The notes under the pieces were generated by a model. That model saw nothing but the letters and a program-made list of their open reading frames with translations. It was not told where the DNA came from and made no database searches. Made by a program: the position numbers and the translations under genes. A stretch of 64,000 nt of DNA from Blasia pusilla (Eukaryota; Marchantiophyta; Marchantiopsida; Blasiales). Below are positions 10,383 to 22,006 of the stretch, piece after piece. The DNA is taken from NCBI GenBank assembly GCA_050084515.1, contig CM114273.1:15562001-15626000 (forward strand). The letters run 5' to 3'. The stretch's first letter is position 1, and every line of letters begins with the position of its first letter.

Positions 10383-13341
10383 GTACATTCCATAACTTCT
10401 CTCTCATTTTAAACCAAACCCACTCTCATGATGAAAGGTTTGGGTACTCAAAGGCATAGATGATCATTGCTTTCCAACCTCGTGGTAAGAGGTTTAACAA
10501 AGAGATAACGAGATCTCCAAAATCTTTCCTTAGTGACATGCGGACTTATATAATCTATCCAACCCTAAACAAAAATAGTAAGTCATCCGACGTTTTTCCA
10601 ATCGTGAAGTCACATATTTTGAATGTCAAGAATTTTGATATACAAATTTTCCACAACCAAAATAGGTCAGCTTTGGCGGCCTACATGCCTTCACTTGTAA
10701 TATTTCTAGGTGAGTTTTGCAAATGCTCATTGCCCTAGTAAAACAACATGACATAGGATTATTTTAAAATTTGCTATTTATCCAAACCCGAGAATATGAC
10801 CAGAAGTCAAAGGATTGTCACGCTCTTCCTTCGTCCAATGGCTTCGCCCGACATGAGTCTCAAATGGTTTCATGAAATGTGCCGGAAACTTAGGGAGGGT
10901 CTCTTCTTTCATCACAATGAACAAAAACTTATAGTATTTCCTTTGTTGATACATGCATTAATCTTTTTCTTATCTTCTATACATTCCTCATTTAAAACTA
11001 AGTTTTAAAACTCTTGAGTATATCGAAGTGCATAATTATGAGTGTTATTTCTTGAATTTTTTGGAATAGTGTATAAGGTTGTAAGTCTTTTTATCTTATC
11101 GTTGGAAATATTGCTCTTTTTTCCTCCATCACATTTTGGTCTTTCTTTCATTTCCACAATTTATAGTTCATTTATTTTCATTACAAAATATTTCCAAGTT
11201 TATATCATAGTGAGTTTATGCTCCCAATTTTATTTATTTTCAAAACTAGATGTGGGCCTAATTTAATATTATCATTTTTTATTACGAGCATGAAATATTC
11301 TCCTTTCGGAAATATTTTATATGTTAATTTAAATATAGAAGCTTTTCCAAAATTTATGAAATAACATGGAAAGACTTTGCAACCATTGCAGTAAAAAAAA
11401 GGGGTGTCACAAGGGGAAAATTTGTACTTACGAAGTGGTATCTTAGGCTATAGCTATTTGGCCATATCAATAATATGTTGGATTAAGCCATGCTCATTGT
11501 TAGTGTCAAAAGTGGGAAATGACTATTATATGTAGCTCTACTCAATTAGGTCTTGTTGTACGCTTACACTGTGATACACATTGCTACAAAATCCACATCA
11601 TTGATCACATCAAATATCATAGATCTTCCCAACACACGGGTAGATCTCTACCCATACAAATATGCTCATGCATGTACCTCAAGACCATATAAGAACAAAG
11701 TAAAAGCCACACATACAACCAAATCCATCCATGAATGTACACTGGCATATGACACCACATCCATCCTCTCCCATGAGAGAATCTAAACTCTACCACTCAA
11801 GCATCTAGCAAACCCTACATAAATCCCAAAATACTCAAAAAACTCAACATGAGAAATATGGCTTGTCAAATCCATCTCTCTCGCTTTTTATATTCCTGTA
11901 AGGCTGGGAAGAGTCATAAGGCTCTTCCAAAAAAACCCCTAAATTGATAACCTTAGCACCGGATGACCATGGGCTCAATCAACTCGTCATCTGGCCCAAA
12001 TAGCAAAAGAATTTAGTTTTACTACATGAAAATCCAAATGCAATAGAGTTCTTTCCAACCTCATTAGACACCTCGGGAAAAATTTATGTTCGAATAGCCT
12101 ATTGACCATCTACAATGTCGACATAGTAGAACTCTACTTGTGGGCTAACTAAGATGTGACAGTTATCATGCATATACACACCATTAATAAACATCTACAC
12201 ACCACTTTTTTTTTTAATATTCCCAACATATGGATCAATCCGTACACATCTAAAAATAGACTCACGCATGTACACCAAGACCACACAACTAGCCCCTAAC
12301 TAGCAATTGGATCCCAAACTTTAGGTAGCATGCATCATTTCAACAAGACCGACTCTACTACCCTATAGACATCTCAAACATAACTATAAGCGCATGGGGA
12401 TCACATGAAAAGAAAGTCGAGGGGTTAGACACGACATATGCCCTCTAGAAAAATCATCACATACCAACGTGGTGATGGAAACACTAGCAGATCCACACAA
12501 CATGCGTCTCAAGCTTGCAGGAACCATTACCAAAATCAGATCAACAATCATGTCCATATGGTACAATGAGATTCGCCATGAAATCTCATCTCTCTTAAGA
12601 TAGAGGTGTTGGCGCACTTCTATGTCAACCTACAATATAAAAACTATCCATCTATTGATCCCTTCAAAGAGATTAAGCACTCTCACACCCTCCTTCGGAA
12701 ATTTCCAAAAAATAGGTCTGATATCCAAGAGTGTCAAGTATCCACTCCAAGAGCACTTCTGTCACGTAACTTTTTCCACTTTGGAATAAAGGCACAACTA
12801 CATGCATTCCTCGTGAGCTCGTTTGTACTTCTCTACAAGTCAACACTCCTACCTTGCAATGATTGAGAGGTCTCCACACCATAAAGAAGAGACCCCCACC
12901 ATTGTATGTTTCTTCGTAGGACTATTCGCTACCAATACATCCTTTGCATGGGTGATCCCCTCAAACATTTCTCTTGGCCAGTGAACAATAATCTTCAATG
13001 TTGCTAAGGTGGTCATTGTGTCGCCTCATGGACCATCACCACCATCACGCTCTGCCAACCGCATAGATAAATGACTCATTTGACCGTCACCTTATTACCA
13101 TCATAGTGAATAAGCAATTGTCTCCTCCCAAAAGCTGAGGATAAACCCAAGGGGATATAACAAGGTACTCTTTCCCAATACATTGTAAAAATTGGTTTAT
13201 ATTGCAATCGATGACTACATACCATCGCACGATCTAAAGCATTTTTTAGCTCGAGTCTAACAACTAAATCTTTAACTCTAATTGAGTCATGAACTACGTG
13301 GGTGACATGTCCGATCTCAATGGAGGTCTATATCTGCAAGG
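9802..13341. other. AT-rich to neutral sequence, no gene recognised
   Basis: It contains a (TTC)n tract at 10352-10380. Short open frames of 70-92 residues lack recognisable domains. From about 11.5 to 13.3 kb the composition is more even and the texture resembles decayed retroelement sequence, but no motif could be identified on either strand. Confidence 0.35.
10352..10380. repeat. (TTC)n microsatellite
   Basis: A run of about nine to ten TTC units ending in 'ttacgtac'. Confidence 0.95.
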
Positions 13342-13343
13342 GT

Positions 13344-13658
13344 ATGATTGCACAAAAATGGAGAAGTATGTCCTCAGGACGGAGTCTAAGGACATACTAA
13401 ACATGGATTGCAAGAGGTGGGACTCACACTTCTAGTTCATGATGGAAGGCAAGGCAAGAGCAAGTGGGGCAATAAGGGAGGAGGGAGTGGAGGTTGAGGG
13501 AGGAAGAAACAAGATAGTATAGAATACCAAGGCAAGTGGGAAGAATGAGAAAAGAGGGGAAGGTGGACCTCACGTGGACAAGTCCTCCCATAGGATGAAC
13601 ATAAGTCCACGGACATAGACATATCTCTGGATGCATACTTTGTCCACATGCAGCCTTG
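13344..13658 (-). mobile_element. Mutator-like MITE, copy 3
   Basis: A ~315 bp copy of the family in minus orientation. Its low end reads ATTGCACAAAAATGGAG (family GTTGCACAAAA..CAGAG) and its high end reads CTTTGTCCACATGCAGCCTTG, the reverse complement of the family start. The interior retains 'ttcatgatggaaggcaagg', the purine-rich strand of the polypyrimidine tract and 'tggacaagtcctcccatagg'. The flanks 'tgcaagggt' and 'caaaaggga' are only loosely similar, so the target duplication is uncertain. Confidence 0.75.
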
Positions 13659-14234
<576 letters not shown>

Positions 14235-14383
14235 CATGAGACCAACTACTAACTAACCCACGACCCTATAGGTCTAAGTGGAGCCATACATGGCTGGGAA
14301 GGTCAACCTCTCCAAGGTTGCCACTCCTCATAAAGGGAAGGGTGACCTAAACTTGTAAGTCACCTCCTAATAGTAGGTCACAT

Positions 14384-15475
14384 ATGACCTCTCAAAATAG
14401 GGAAGTACAGACCCCTCAAAGGCCTCGATACTATCTCGCCCTACACCTCATCTACCATGACGTCTATCTCACATGGATAGTCAGCCTAGGTATGGCCGAG
14501 AAGAGTCGGATGCAAGTGTCATCCATGCCATCATCTCCACGAGTTGGAGCATTTCCTATAGGGTTTGTACATGCATTGGTTGGGGGCGAGACAAGGAGAG
14601 ATAGGCACCCATGGACTTCCAGGAACGTCGTCCAAGGAGAGAATGCGAAGGCGGCCAGAGCAGCAAATGTTCATTTTTTGGATGTGGAGCATGGTGTAGG
14701 AAGTCAAAGTGCAGTGACTCTTGCGGAGATGGCCAGGGTTGCTACATAGTCAAAGGAGGAGGTTGCATCCTCTCTGAGTGAGGTAAGGATGGAGACTTGG
14801 GAGCTTGTGATAGGTCTCAAGTTGACAGGAGGAGAGCAACAACGGGTTCATAGGTTTCTGAGAGGGCATGTCAATTGTTTTGCCTTCAGTATGAGAGAAT
14901 TGGGTACACTAAAGGATCTCGGGATACGGATTGAGTTGGCTAGTGATACGCCAATCTTTCTTCGACCCTATAAGTATTCCAATATGGAGAGAGCCTTGAT
15001 TTGGAGCAGAAGTTAGGACTTGTTGTAGGCAGGACTTACGGAGTTATCGGATGGGGAGTAGACATCTGCTCATGTCGGCAAAGAAGGATACGTATGGTAA
15101 TTTACGGATTGGTGGATGTGTGGAGATTACCATCCTATCAACCAACGTACGAGGTTAGATCGGTATGCTATCTCTACTTGTGAGGAGATCTTTGATGCGA
15201 TAGGGCATGCAAAGATCTTCATCACTTTAGATCTCCATGTTGGCGATCATCAGCTTCCCATCAGGTTGGAGGAAAGGGAGAAGATAACATTTTGGGGGAT
15301 AGATTGGTTTGGGAGATATTTTTTGTATTAGTGGGGGTTCTTATCCATTGAGTTGAAGAATGCGACTACGGAGTTTCAGAGAGTGATAGATAGGATTATG
15401 GTTGGCTTGGATTTTTTACGGTGTTCCATTGATGATGCTCTTCTCTTTTTTTAGCACCATTAATCTAATCGACCT
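14384..15475 (+). pseudogene. Ty3/gypsy pol relic, family E copy 2 (reverse transcriptase)
   Basis: A decayed polyprotein segment. From about 14789 one frame reads HRFLRGHVNCFAFSMRELG and then IRIELASDTPIFLRPYKYS, the linker just upstream of gypsy RT. From 15116 another frame gives CGDYHPINQRTRLDRYAIS and EEIFDAIGHAKIFITLDLH, RT motif A with its Asp in 'TLDL'. The frame then reads QLPIRLEEREKITFWGID and, after a stop, LKNATTEFQRVIDRIMVGL and FLRCSIDDALLFF. The motif-C Y-I-D-D has become S-I-D-D. At least two frame changes and two stops are needed. An upstream frame at 14384-14749 probably belongs to the same element but has no identified motif. RNase H and integrase are absent: the sequence passes straight into an LTR-like repeat at 15466. 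Confidence 0.75.
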
Positions 15476-15650
15476 CCTTGTATGAGGAGAAGCTATAGAT
15501 TGATGGTTTTGACTTAGATGTCGAAGGAGTCATAGTAATGTGATAAGGTGGTTTATGGAGTAGCGTTATTAGGATTATCTAACCCTATATTGCATCAGGT
15601 TGTGGGGCACCCTGATGCAATATAGGGTAATATGATTATGAAGATTGTGC
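15466..15650 (+). repeat. LTR-like dispersed repeat with hairpin
   Basis: It begins near 'cgacctccttgtatgaggag' and aligns with plus-strand sequence at 24830-24945 and with the reverse complement of 34980-35160. Shared blocks are 'gaggagaagc', 'aggtggttt.t.gagtag' and, in the 35 kb copy, 'ggattatctaaccctatat'. Its position directly after a gypsy RT relic suggests it is part of that family's LTR or 3' region. It contains an 18 bp perfect inverted repeat (15582-15599 with 15611-15628). Confidence 0.6.
15582..15628. other. Perfect 18 bp stem, 11 nt loop inverted repeat
   Basis: ACCCTATATTGCATCAGG at 15582-15599 is followed, after 11 nt (15600-15610), by its exact reverse complement at 15611-15628. 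The 35 kb copy of the surrounding repeat has a partly degraded version, so the palindrome is a feature of the repeat family rather than chance. Confidence 0.85.
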
Positions 15651-16015
15651 TCTTGGAATGGTTATGTTAGCATATTTGTATACCACACCAGTTGTATGGA
15701 AGTGTCTAAAGAAGGGTATCACAATGTTGAATCTATTAGAGAATACGGGCGTAGGTTTAGTTGCAATGTTTATAAGTTGGCATATGAGCATATCAATATC
15801 TAGATGTCAAGAGATATCAATTCACTCTATGAGTCCTATTACTCCATGTGGCAAGGTTTGTCCAATAATATGATGAGTTGTTACTCATGAATCAACACTA
15901 CATGGATAGTACTTTTTTGGTCATGTGTTCCATCAATTATTAGAGTGATACCAAACAAACCCCTAAATGGTGAGCTTACTTGCCATCTATGATTGCCTTG
16001 GAGAGAGGGGGGGGC
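15651..16015. other. Unassigned spacer upstream of element A
   Basis: No gene recognised. It ends in a purine run containing eight G (16007-16014) that directly abuts the 5' LTR of element A. Confidence 0.4.
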
Positions 16016-17039
16016 TGTCGCGACCCTCATAACCAAACAACACCAAAGAGGTGCCAAGCGGAACATCAGAACTCAAGTGGACTCACGCTGCGATGTTTGC
16101 GCTTTGGAGAGGCGTTTGGAAAGGTCTCTTGGAAGGATCCAAGAGACGAAACGCAAAATAGAGTTGTGCATTCCCTGCATTAGTGGTCGCGACCAGGAAA
16201 ATTAGACCAAACGTAAGCCAAGACTTGAGATGAGTTGAGTCTTGGAAGGTTGGTTGCCAAGGAGGTGAGAACCAATTTTGGAACACGACTAGGGTTTGGG
16301 GAATTTGATTGTGTTTTGGACCATAACGTTTATTCTTGAGATGAATTCGGGAGAAGTAAGCACACATTGGAAAGCTTATATTAAGACGCTTCCAACGCAT
16401 CAAAGATCTTAGCAAACGCATAAGCACAGACTGAGATATTGGCCAAAAACAAGTGTGACAGCAATCGGGTTGAGGGCCAATTGGAGAGGCCCGAGTGTCT
16501 TTCCCTAAAGTTAGGGGGGTCCTGAAGATCCCCAGAAGTACTAGTAAGGGAGGAGTCTCTCCAAGATGTCTTGGAACACGAATCCACACTTTGAGCGCCA
16601 AACGGTGTCTTAGAGACACGAAATGGAACGAGAGTTTGGCGTTGGAACTCGAAACCCAAACCTGATCCAAGGGAGTAGACTTTATACGGCACACTTGGAT
16701 TCCAACCCAAGATTCACTTTGTGCGAGTCTTGGTTAGGGAATCATTGGATGTCCATCGGACATTTTGAACCACCAAGCGCAAAACACCGATTGAGGTTCC
16801 TGAATCGACCAGAAAGTCTGACCCAAGTCTTTCGAGACTTGCCCGTGTTGTAAACGCAAAACTAGGAGGGTTGAGCTTGATGAGAGACCAGGACGAGAAC
16901 TCACAAATTTGGCCCACTGATTGATCCAAGACCCGACTAACCAAAGTGCGTGTTTGGATGGAGATCAACGTTGAGAGCGAGACCTAATGAACGTACGCTT
17001 CCGCAACAACAAGATTAATGTTCAAGGAGAGTAGGCGCA
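16016..17039 (+). repeat. 5' LTR of element A
   Basis: It starts TGTCGCGACCCTCATAACC and ends near 'aaggagagtaggcgca', eight bases before the primer site. It aligns along its whole length with 22007-23028 and, inverted, with the split LTR of element B (50747-51680 plus 55536-55600). The short inverted sequence 'ggtcgcgacc' near 16187 is kept in copy B. Confidence 0.93.
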
Positions 17040-17046
17040 CTACACG

Positions 17047-17058
17047 TGGTATCAGAGC
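17047..17058 (+). promoter_or_regulatory. tRNA primer-binding site of element A
   Basis: TGGTATCAGAGC is the canonical plant retrotransposon primer site, complementary to the 3' end of initiator Met tRNA. It begins seven bases after the LTR end and sets the plus orientation of the element. Confidence 0.93.
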
Positions 17059-17195
17059 AAATCCTTGGTGAGCGTGAAATTTGGGTCGTGGAAGATCTTG
17101 ATGTTTGAGAAGAACTCAAGGTAGTTGGAAGACCGCGACGCTCAAGGAGGAATGCAAGAGACAAGGAGAAGATCTGAGAAAGCGAGGACTCGCAA

Positions 17196-18477
17196 ATGGC
17201 AACCAAGGGCAAAAAACCGAGGAAACCGCAAGTCAAAGCAAAAAAGCTGATAGACGAATCAATGACGGACCATGAGCCAAAGGTGGAGATTGCAACTCTC
17301 GAAGTGCCGAGTCCCAGACATGAGGATGTTCCAAACAAAAATCTTTCCGCGGGACCTTTCAATTCCAAACTCAAACTTTCCGGCCTTTTATATCCAAATG
17401 ATGGGATTGATGAAAGTGATGGCGGACCAGATGGCCGAATAGAGCAAGGTGATAATAGAATTCAAGTTGAATGGAGCCTCTAGTTCCGACAAGAAACTTT
17501 GTAAGAAAAATTTTCCAACGCCATTCACAGGAATGGGGCGTTCACGGAAAGTGAGTGAGTTTCTAACAGAGCTCGAACTTTATTTCGAAGCGCAACAGGC
17601 AGATGAGCAAGACAAAGTGACTGTAGCGGTCACGTTTTTGAACGATCACGTTCTCCACTGGTGGACGGCTCACCATAAAGAACATCTAAGCCGTGGAAGA
17701 AAGTTGAGTTGGGAAGATTTCAAGGAGTTGATTGGGACTCGATTCACTCAAGAATATCAAGAGTATCGCGATGGCATGGAATTTGTGAGGTTGCACCAAA
17801 GCGGATCCCTTAGGGCTTATGTGCGAGAGTTTAGTGCACTCATGAGCTTACTTTCCATAGATGAGTTTACAAAGAAGGTGATCATCTTAAGTGGACTCAT
17901 ATCGAGCGCCAAAAAGGCCCTCTTTCGTATGCCTCACATTCCAAAGACGTGCGCGGAACTTCTGAGACTCGCGGAGCGGATAGGGGACGATGAAGTCCAA
18001 AACCAAAAACCCTTTGAGCCAAAAAGTTTTTCTAAGTTATTGAAAAACAAAGGGACGTCCAAGAGGGTTTGGAATGGGGGTGAGCGCAACCACAAAGGGT
18101 CTCTTGGCCCAACAGTGAAACTAGTGGAACTCAACGCGAAGCCAAGAGGGCCGCCATTCACGAAGTCAACAAATGTCAAAGTGATTTGCTACAACTGTGG
18201 CGAACCCGGGCATATGGCTAAGGATTGTGTGAGGCCCAAGGTTAGTAAACCGAGTATGATTGTGTTTGCTGCTAAGCACTTATCGGCGAGAGATCTAGAT
18301 ACATCTCTCCAAGTCACCAAGAGAACGCCCAATTTGGTTTACCTAGGATCCAAGATTGCTAACCGTGGTGTGATGTTGCTCGTTGATACATGTGCTTCAC
18401 ACTCATTCTTAAGCCCGAGAATCGTGAAGACGTTGGGATTGCCAACCACCAAGGCGAATGAACCCATTAGGGTATGA
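17196..18477 (+). pseudogene. gag and start of protease, element A
   Basis: Gag packages the genomic RNA in virus-like particles. The likely start is the ATG at 17196 (MATKGKKPRKPQ). A frame change near 17390 is needed to join it to the main frame, where an in-frame TAG at 17440-17442 interrupts 'ADQMAE'. The long frame from 17449 (342 residues) contains the gag capsid-like region (about residues 35-175, with FLNDHVLHWWTAHH and EDFKELIGTRF), a CCHC zinc knuckle CYNCGEPGHMAKDC at about residues 247-260, and the protease active-site region LLVDTCASHSFLS at about 310-322. The usual D-S/T-G is D-T-C here. A TGA stop at 18475 ends the frame, but homology continues in the same frame. Confidence 0.88.
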
Positions 18478-19443
18478 TTTGCGGGAGGCAAGTCCCACCA
18501 GACCTCAAAGCTGGTTTAAGGGCTAGTTGTGGGATGCAGAGTATTTGAGTTGAAGGAGAATTTCACAGTTTGCGAAATGGACGGAATCGATGGAGTCTTG
18601 GGGAACACGTTCTTGGATGAGGTGGAACTAAGGCATAGACCTTTGAGGTTGAGCGTCTTGGTGAACGGAAAACGGACTGACATGAGATTGGTTTGTGAGG
18701 TTCCTAGGAAGACGAAGTTGGTGAATGCCATCACAAGGACGAGTTTTGGCCGAGTTAGAGGAAGGATTCTTGTGCTTGATGAGACAAGTAGAGGATGATA
18801 CAGTCACGAGATGCAAAGATCATAACTCAGCTTCAAGGGGAATCCATGAAACACTCAAGAGAGTTGTGAAAGAATTTGGAGATGTGTTGACTAAGGATCT
18901 TCTGACTGAGCTACCACCACATAGGGAGGTTGATCATAAGATAGAGGTAGTACCCGGAAAAGGTTGAATCAGGAAGAACTTGCCAAATCGAAGAAACAGT
19001 TGGGTGAGCTCCTAGAGAGGGGTTACATCCAAACTAGCAAGTCACCTTATAGAGCGCCCGTTCTCTTTATGAAGAAGAAGGATGGGAAGTTGAGACTATG
19101 TGTTGATTATCGGGCGCTGAATAAAGTGACGGTAAGGAACAACTATCCTCTCCCAAGGATGGATGACGTCTTTGATCCATTTTCAGGTGCCAAGTATTTC
19201 AGCCGGATTAGCCTGAAATCAGGATATTATCATATTTGGATTGCCAAAGTGGATGTAGAGAAGAGTGCGTGTAGAACAAGATACGGTTCGTTCGAGTTTG
19301 TGGTAATGCATTTCGGTCTTTGTAATGCGCCTCCGATGTTTACCACTAGGATGAACTCCATCTTTCATAAGGAGACGGATGAATTTCAATCGAGTCAAAG
19401 AGATCCTCTCGCAAGAACGAGTTCTGAAGCTGCCGTAGTTTGA
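18478..19443 (+). pseudogene. Protease end and reverse transcriptase, element A
   Basis: After the TGA, the same frame carries the protease C-terminal part (DGIDGVLGNTFLDE near 18585). One frame change later comes the pre-RT linker ([13 protein letters not shown] near 18910). RT starts near 18964: [35 protein letters not shown] and then motif A as [12 protein letters not shown], where the catalytic Asp of SRIDLKSGY is Ser. [12 protein letters not shown] and MNSIFHKE follow. The frame then leaves the family after 'KETDEF' (about 19384): the segment with Y-I-D-D, the thumb and the connection domain (present in element B as EYVIIYIDDILIYSKS) is deleted, and homology resumes inside RNase H. It therefore cannot be a functional RT. 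Confidence 0.87.
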
Positions 19444-19720
19444 CCAACCGTTCGAGGTGCACACTGATGCTAGTGATTTTGTGATTGCTGGAATGTTGGT
19501 GCAAAAAGGGAGACGTGTAGACTACAAGAGCAAGAAGCTTATCGACACCAAAAGGAGATGGACCTCTCATGAGAAAGAGTTGTTCGCGGTGGTTCATTGC
19601 TTAAGAAATAATGTCACTATCTGGGACTTCACAAGACTCGAGTATTCACCGATAACATATTGCTCAAGTATTTTGAGACCCAAGATCGCATAACACCAAA
19701 GAAACTTTGATGGTATGATA
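19384..19720 (+). pseudogene. RNase H remnant, element A
   Basis: The plus-strand frame from about 19443 reads PFEVHTDASDFVIAGMLVQ, then KKLIDTKRRWTSHEKELFAVVHC, the retroelement RNase H region with its TDAS motif and the E of HEKELFAVVHCL. It is joined upstream to RT by the deletion at ~19384 and downstream loses frame near 19610-19720. RNase H would degrade the RNA strand of the RNA-DNA hybrid during reverse transcription; this copy is broken. Confidence 0.85.
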
Positions 19721-19722
19721 CC

Positions 19723-21318
19723 TTGGCGTTGACGAATGTGGAGCTAATCCATAAGCCAGGGAAAGATAATGTCATTCCATATGCATTAAGTCGCAGGGAT
19801 GAGCATATGTCATCGATGACACAAGTGTTGAGAGCAATGTTCCCTAATGAAACAGACCTAGAAAGAAGGATTCGTGAAGGACACATGAAGGATGCGCAAA
19901 CAAGGGAGTAACTTGGGAAGTTAAAGCGGGGTGAGAAGGTGGCCAATCTAAGTTTGAGACACGGCTTGCTAAGGTTTAAGCAGAGCAGGATATATGTAGG
20001 TCAAGGCAAGCTACGGACCAAAGTGTTTATGGAATGTCATGATGGACCTTTGGCAAGACACAAAGGGGAGAAATCCACTCTTGCTTTTTTGGCCAAAAGG
20101 TTCTTCTGGCCCAACATGAAGGAAGATGTTGCTCAATATGTAAAAACCCGCCTGATCTGTCAGGCAAACAGAGTTTCTTATCGAAGAAACAAGCCTTACT
20201 TCATCCTTTTCCGATCCCAGAGGGACCCTTGCAAAGCATTAGCATGGATTTCATTACGAGTCTTTCGGAATCTCAGGGATACAACGCTATATTTGTGATA
20301 GTTGATCGGTTTAGCAAGTTGGGGAGGTTTGTGCCGATGAGAGAGTCTACGACGGCCTACACAACTTCCCGACTGTTCCTGGATGGTTGGTGGTGAGCTC
20401 ATGGATTGCCTAGGAGCATTGTGTCCGATCGAGATCCGAGGTTTACCAGTGCCTTTTGGAAACATCTATTCAAGAGGTTCCGGACCAAACTCAACTTTAG
20501 TACGGCCTTCCATCCTCAAACGGATGGGCAAACGGAAAAACTAAACTCGATCGTAAACAAGTACTTAAGGAATTACGTGAGTGCGAACCAAAGAGATTGG
20601 GCCAAGTGGCTAAGTATGGCTGAGTATTGTTACAACTCGACCAAGCATTCTACAACCGGAGAATCTCCGTTTCTTTTGGCGTATCAAAGAGAACCAAAAG
20701 GGCCTCTTGACTTGGCTCTCTCGAAGGGCGCCACATCGGCACACACTCGTCAAACAATGGCAGAATGCTTGTTAGTGGAAATGTAGGAACGACAAGAGCG
20801 AGCGAGGAAAAGTCTTTCCAAGGCTCAATTAAGGTACGTCAAGCATGCTAACAAAATTCGTCGCCGAGTGAGTTTCCAAGTTGGGGAACAAGTGTAGTTG
20901 AGTGTAAAGAATCTCACTCTTCCGAAGGAATTTTCCGCAAAATTGTCAGCCAAGTATGTCGGACTGTATGTGATCAAGGCAAAGCCATTTGAGGATGTGT
21001 ACACATTGGAGCTGCCAAATGAGTTCAAGATTCACCCGAATTTCCATGTGTCATTATTGAAGGAGTGTCTTCAAGACCATGTGCGTCTGGAACAAAGGAT
21101 GGTATTGAGACCACAACCGGTCATAAAAAATGAGGAACCAAAGTTTGAGGTTGAGACCATTCTTCGTTCTAGACGTAGAGCCACCAAGTATGAGTACTTG
21201 GTCAAGTGGAAAGGCTACCATATGAAAGAGGCAACTTGGATTGCGTAGGCGGAGCTTGAACACGCGCAAGAAGCATTGCAACACTTCAAATGGATGCAGG
21301 ATACGCACATGCGTTAGT
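19723..21318 (+). pseudogene. Integrase with C-terminal chromodomain, element A
   Basis: Integrase inserts the cDNA; the chromodomain is thought to steer chromovirus insertion towards particular chromatin. The zinc-binding region at about 20030-20160 keeps the two His (HDGPLARH), but the first Cys of the C-x2-C pair is Arg (TRLICQANR). The core has Asp in MDFITSL near 20246, Asp in SDRDPRF at 20427 and Glu in DGQTEK 36 residues later, so the DD35E triad survives across frame changes. TAG stops occur at about 20785 and 20896. The C-terminal region (EFKIHPNFHVSLLKE) and the chromodomain (EVETILRSRRRATKYEYLVK, then WKGYHMKEATW) follow, with a TAG at 21246 just inside the usual end. The reading frame changes at least twice between 19.9 and 20.4 kb. 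Confidence 0.9.
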
Positions 21319-21993
21319 ACATGGTGAAGCAAAGGACATAACTTGTGACCTAGAAGCTTGGGCCGGTAACCCATTTTAACTATGAATGTTTAGTTGTTGC
21401 AATAAAGAATGCATGGAATTGGAGATTCGATGCTTGTGATTGCGATTTTGAGTTTGGTAGTGCATGACAATGACTAGTTCTTCATATGCTTAGGATGTAA
21501 GTCGGCCAAACAATGAGTATTTGAGGTGAGAGCTTGTATTCAGATAAGGCATCTAGATCAGGACGAAGTGTTGAAGTACTAGCATTTGGGCTTGCCCTAA
21601 CGTTGGCGGGGTAGATTATTCTATCTTGGGGTTTGTGGTGATCTCATTCATGTTGCATGAGTGAACTTAGTGACACGCCTAAGTGGAATACGAGTGACCC
21701 AAAAGTAATACGAGTTTGCTAGGTAAACAAGCGGTTGTTTACAAATAGTGAGTGAAGTGTTAGGTTGCAGACTTAGTTAGCTTATTTTGATAGTTTAGAT
21801 TAGTTCTGCAGAACTAGTCTAGGCTAATTGAAGTGAAGAAGCTAATAATTCTAAGTGCTGCAAGCGACAACCTAGCACTCAAGCCAAAAGTGGAATTGCG
21901 GGTTAGCTACCGGAATGCGATTCAGTGTCAAGGGTTCGGCTTCCCAGAACTTAACATTAACAACGTTTGCGTTGATGAGGACATCAACCTTCT
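21319..21993 (+). other. 3' untranslated region of element A
   Basis: About 680 bp between the end of the chromodomain frame and the purine tract. The last ~180 bp (AGCGACAACCTAGCACTCAA, then GCGTTGATGAGGACATCAAC) is conserved, inverted, in element B near 55.6-55.75 kb. No additional open frame was recognised. Confidence 0.7.
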
Positions 21994-22006
21994 AAGGAGG
22001 GATGAG
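21994..22006 (+). promoter_or_regulatory. Polypurine tract of element A
   Basis: AAGGAGGGATGAG directly precedes the TG of the 3' LTR and is the expected primer for plus-strand DNA synthesis. The equivalent tract of element B (reverse complement of 55601-55613) is AGGGGTGAG. Confidence 0.85.
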
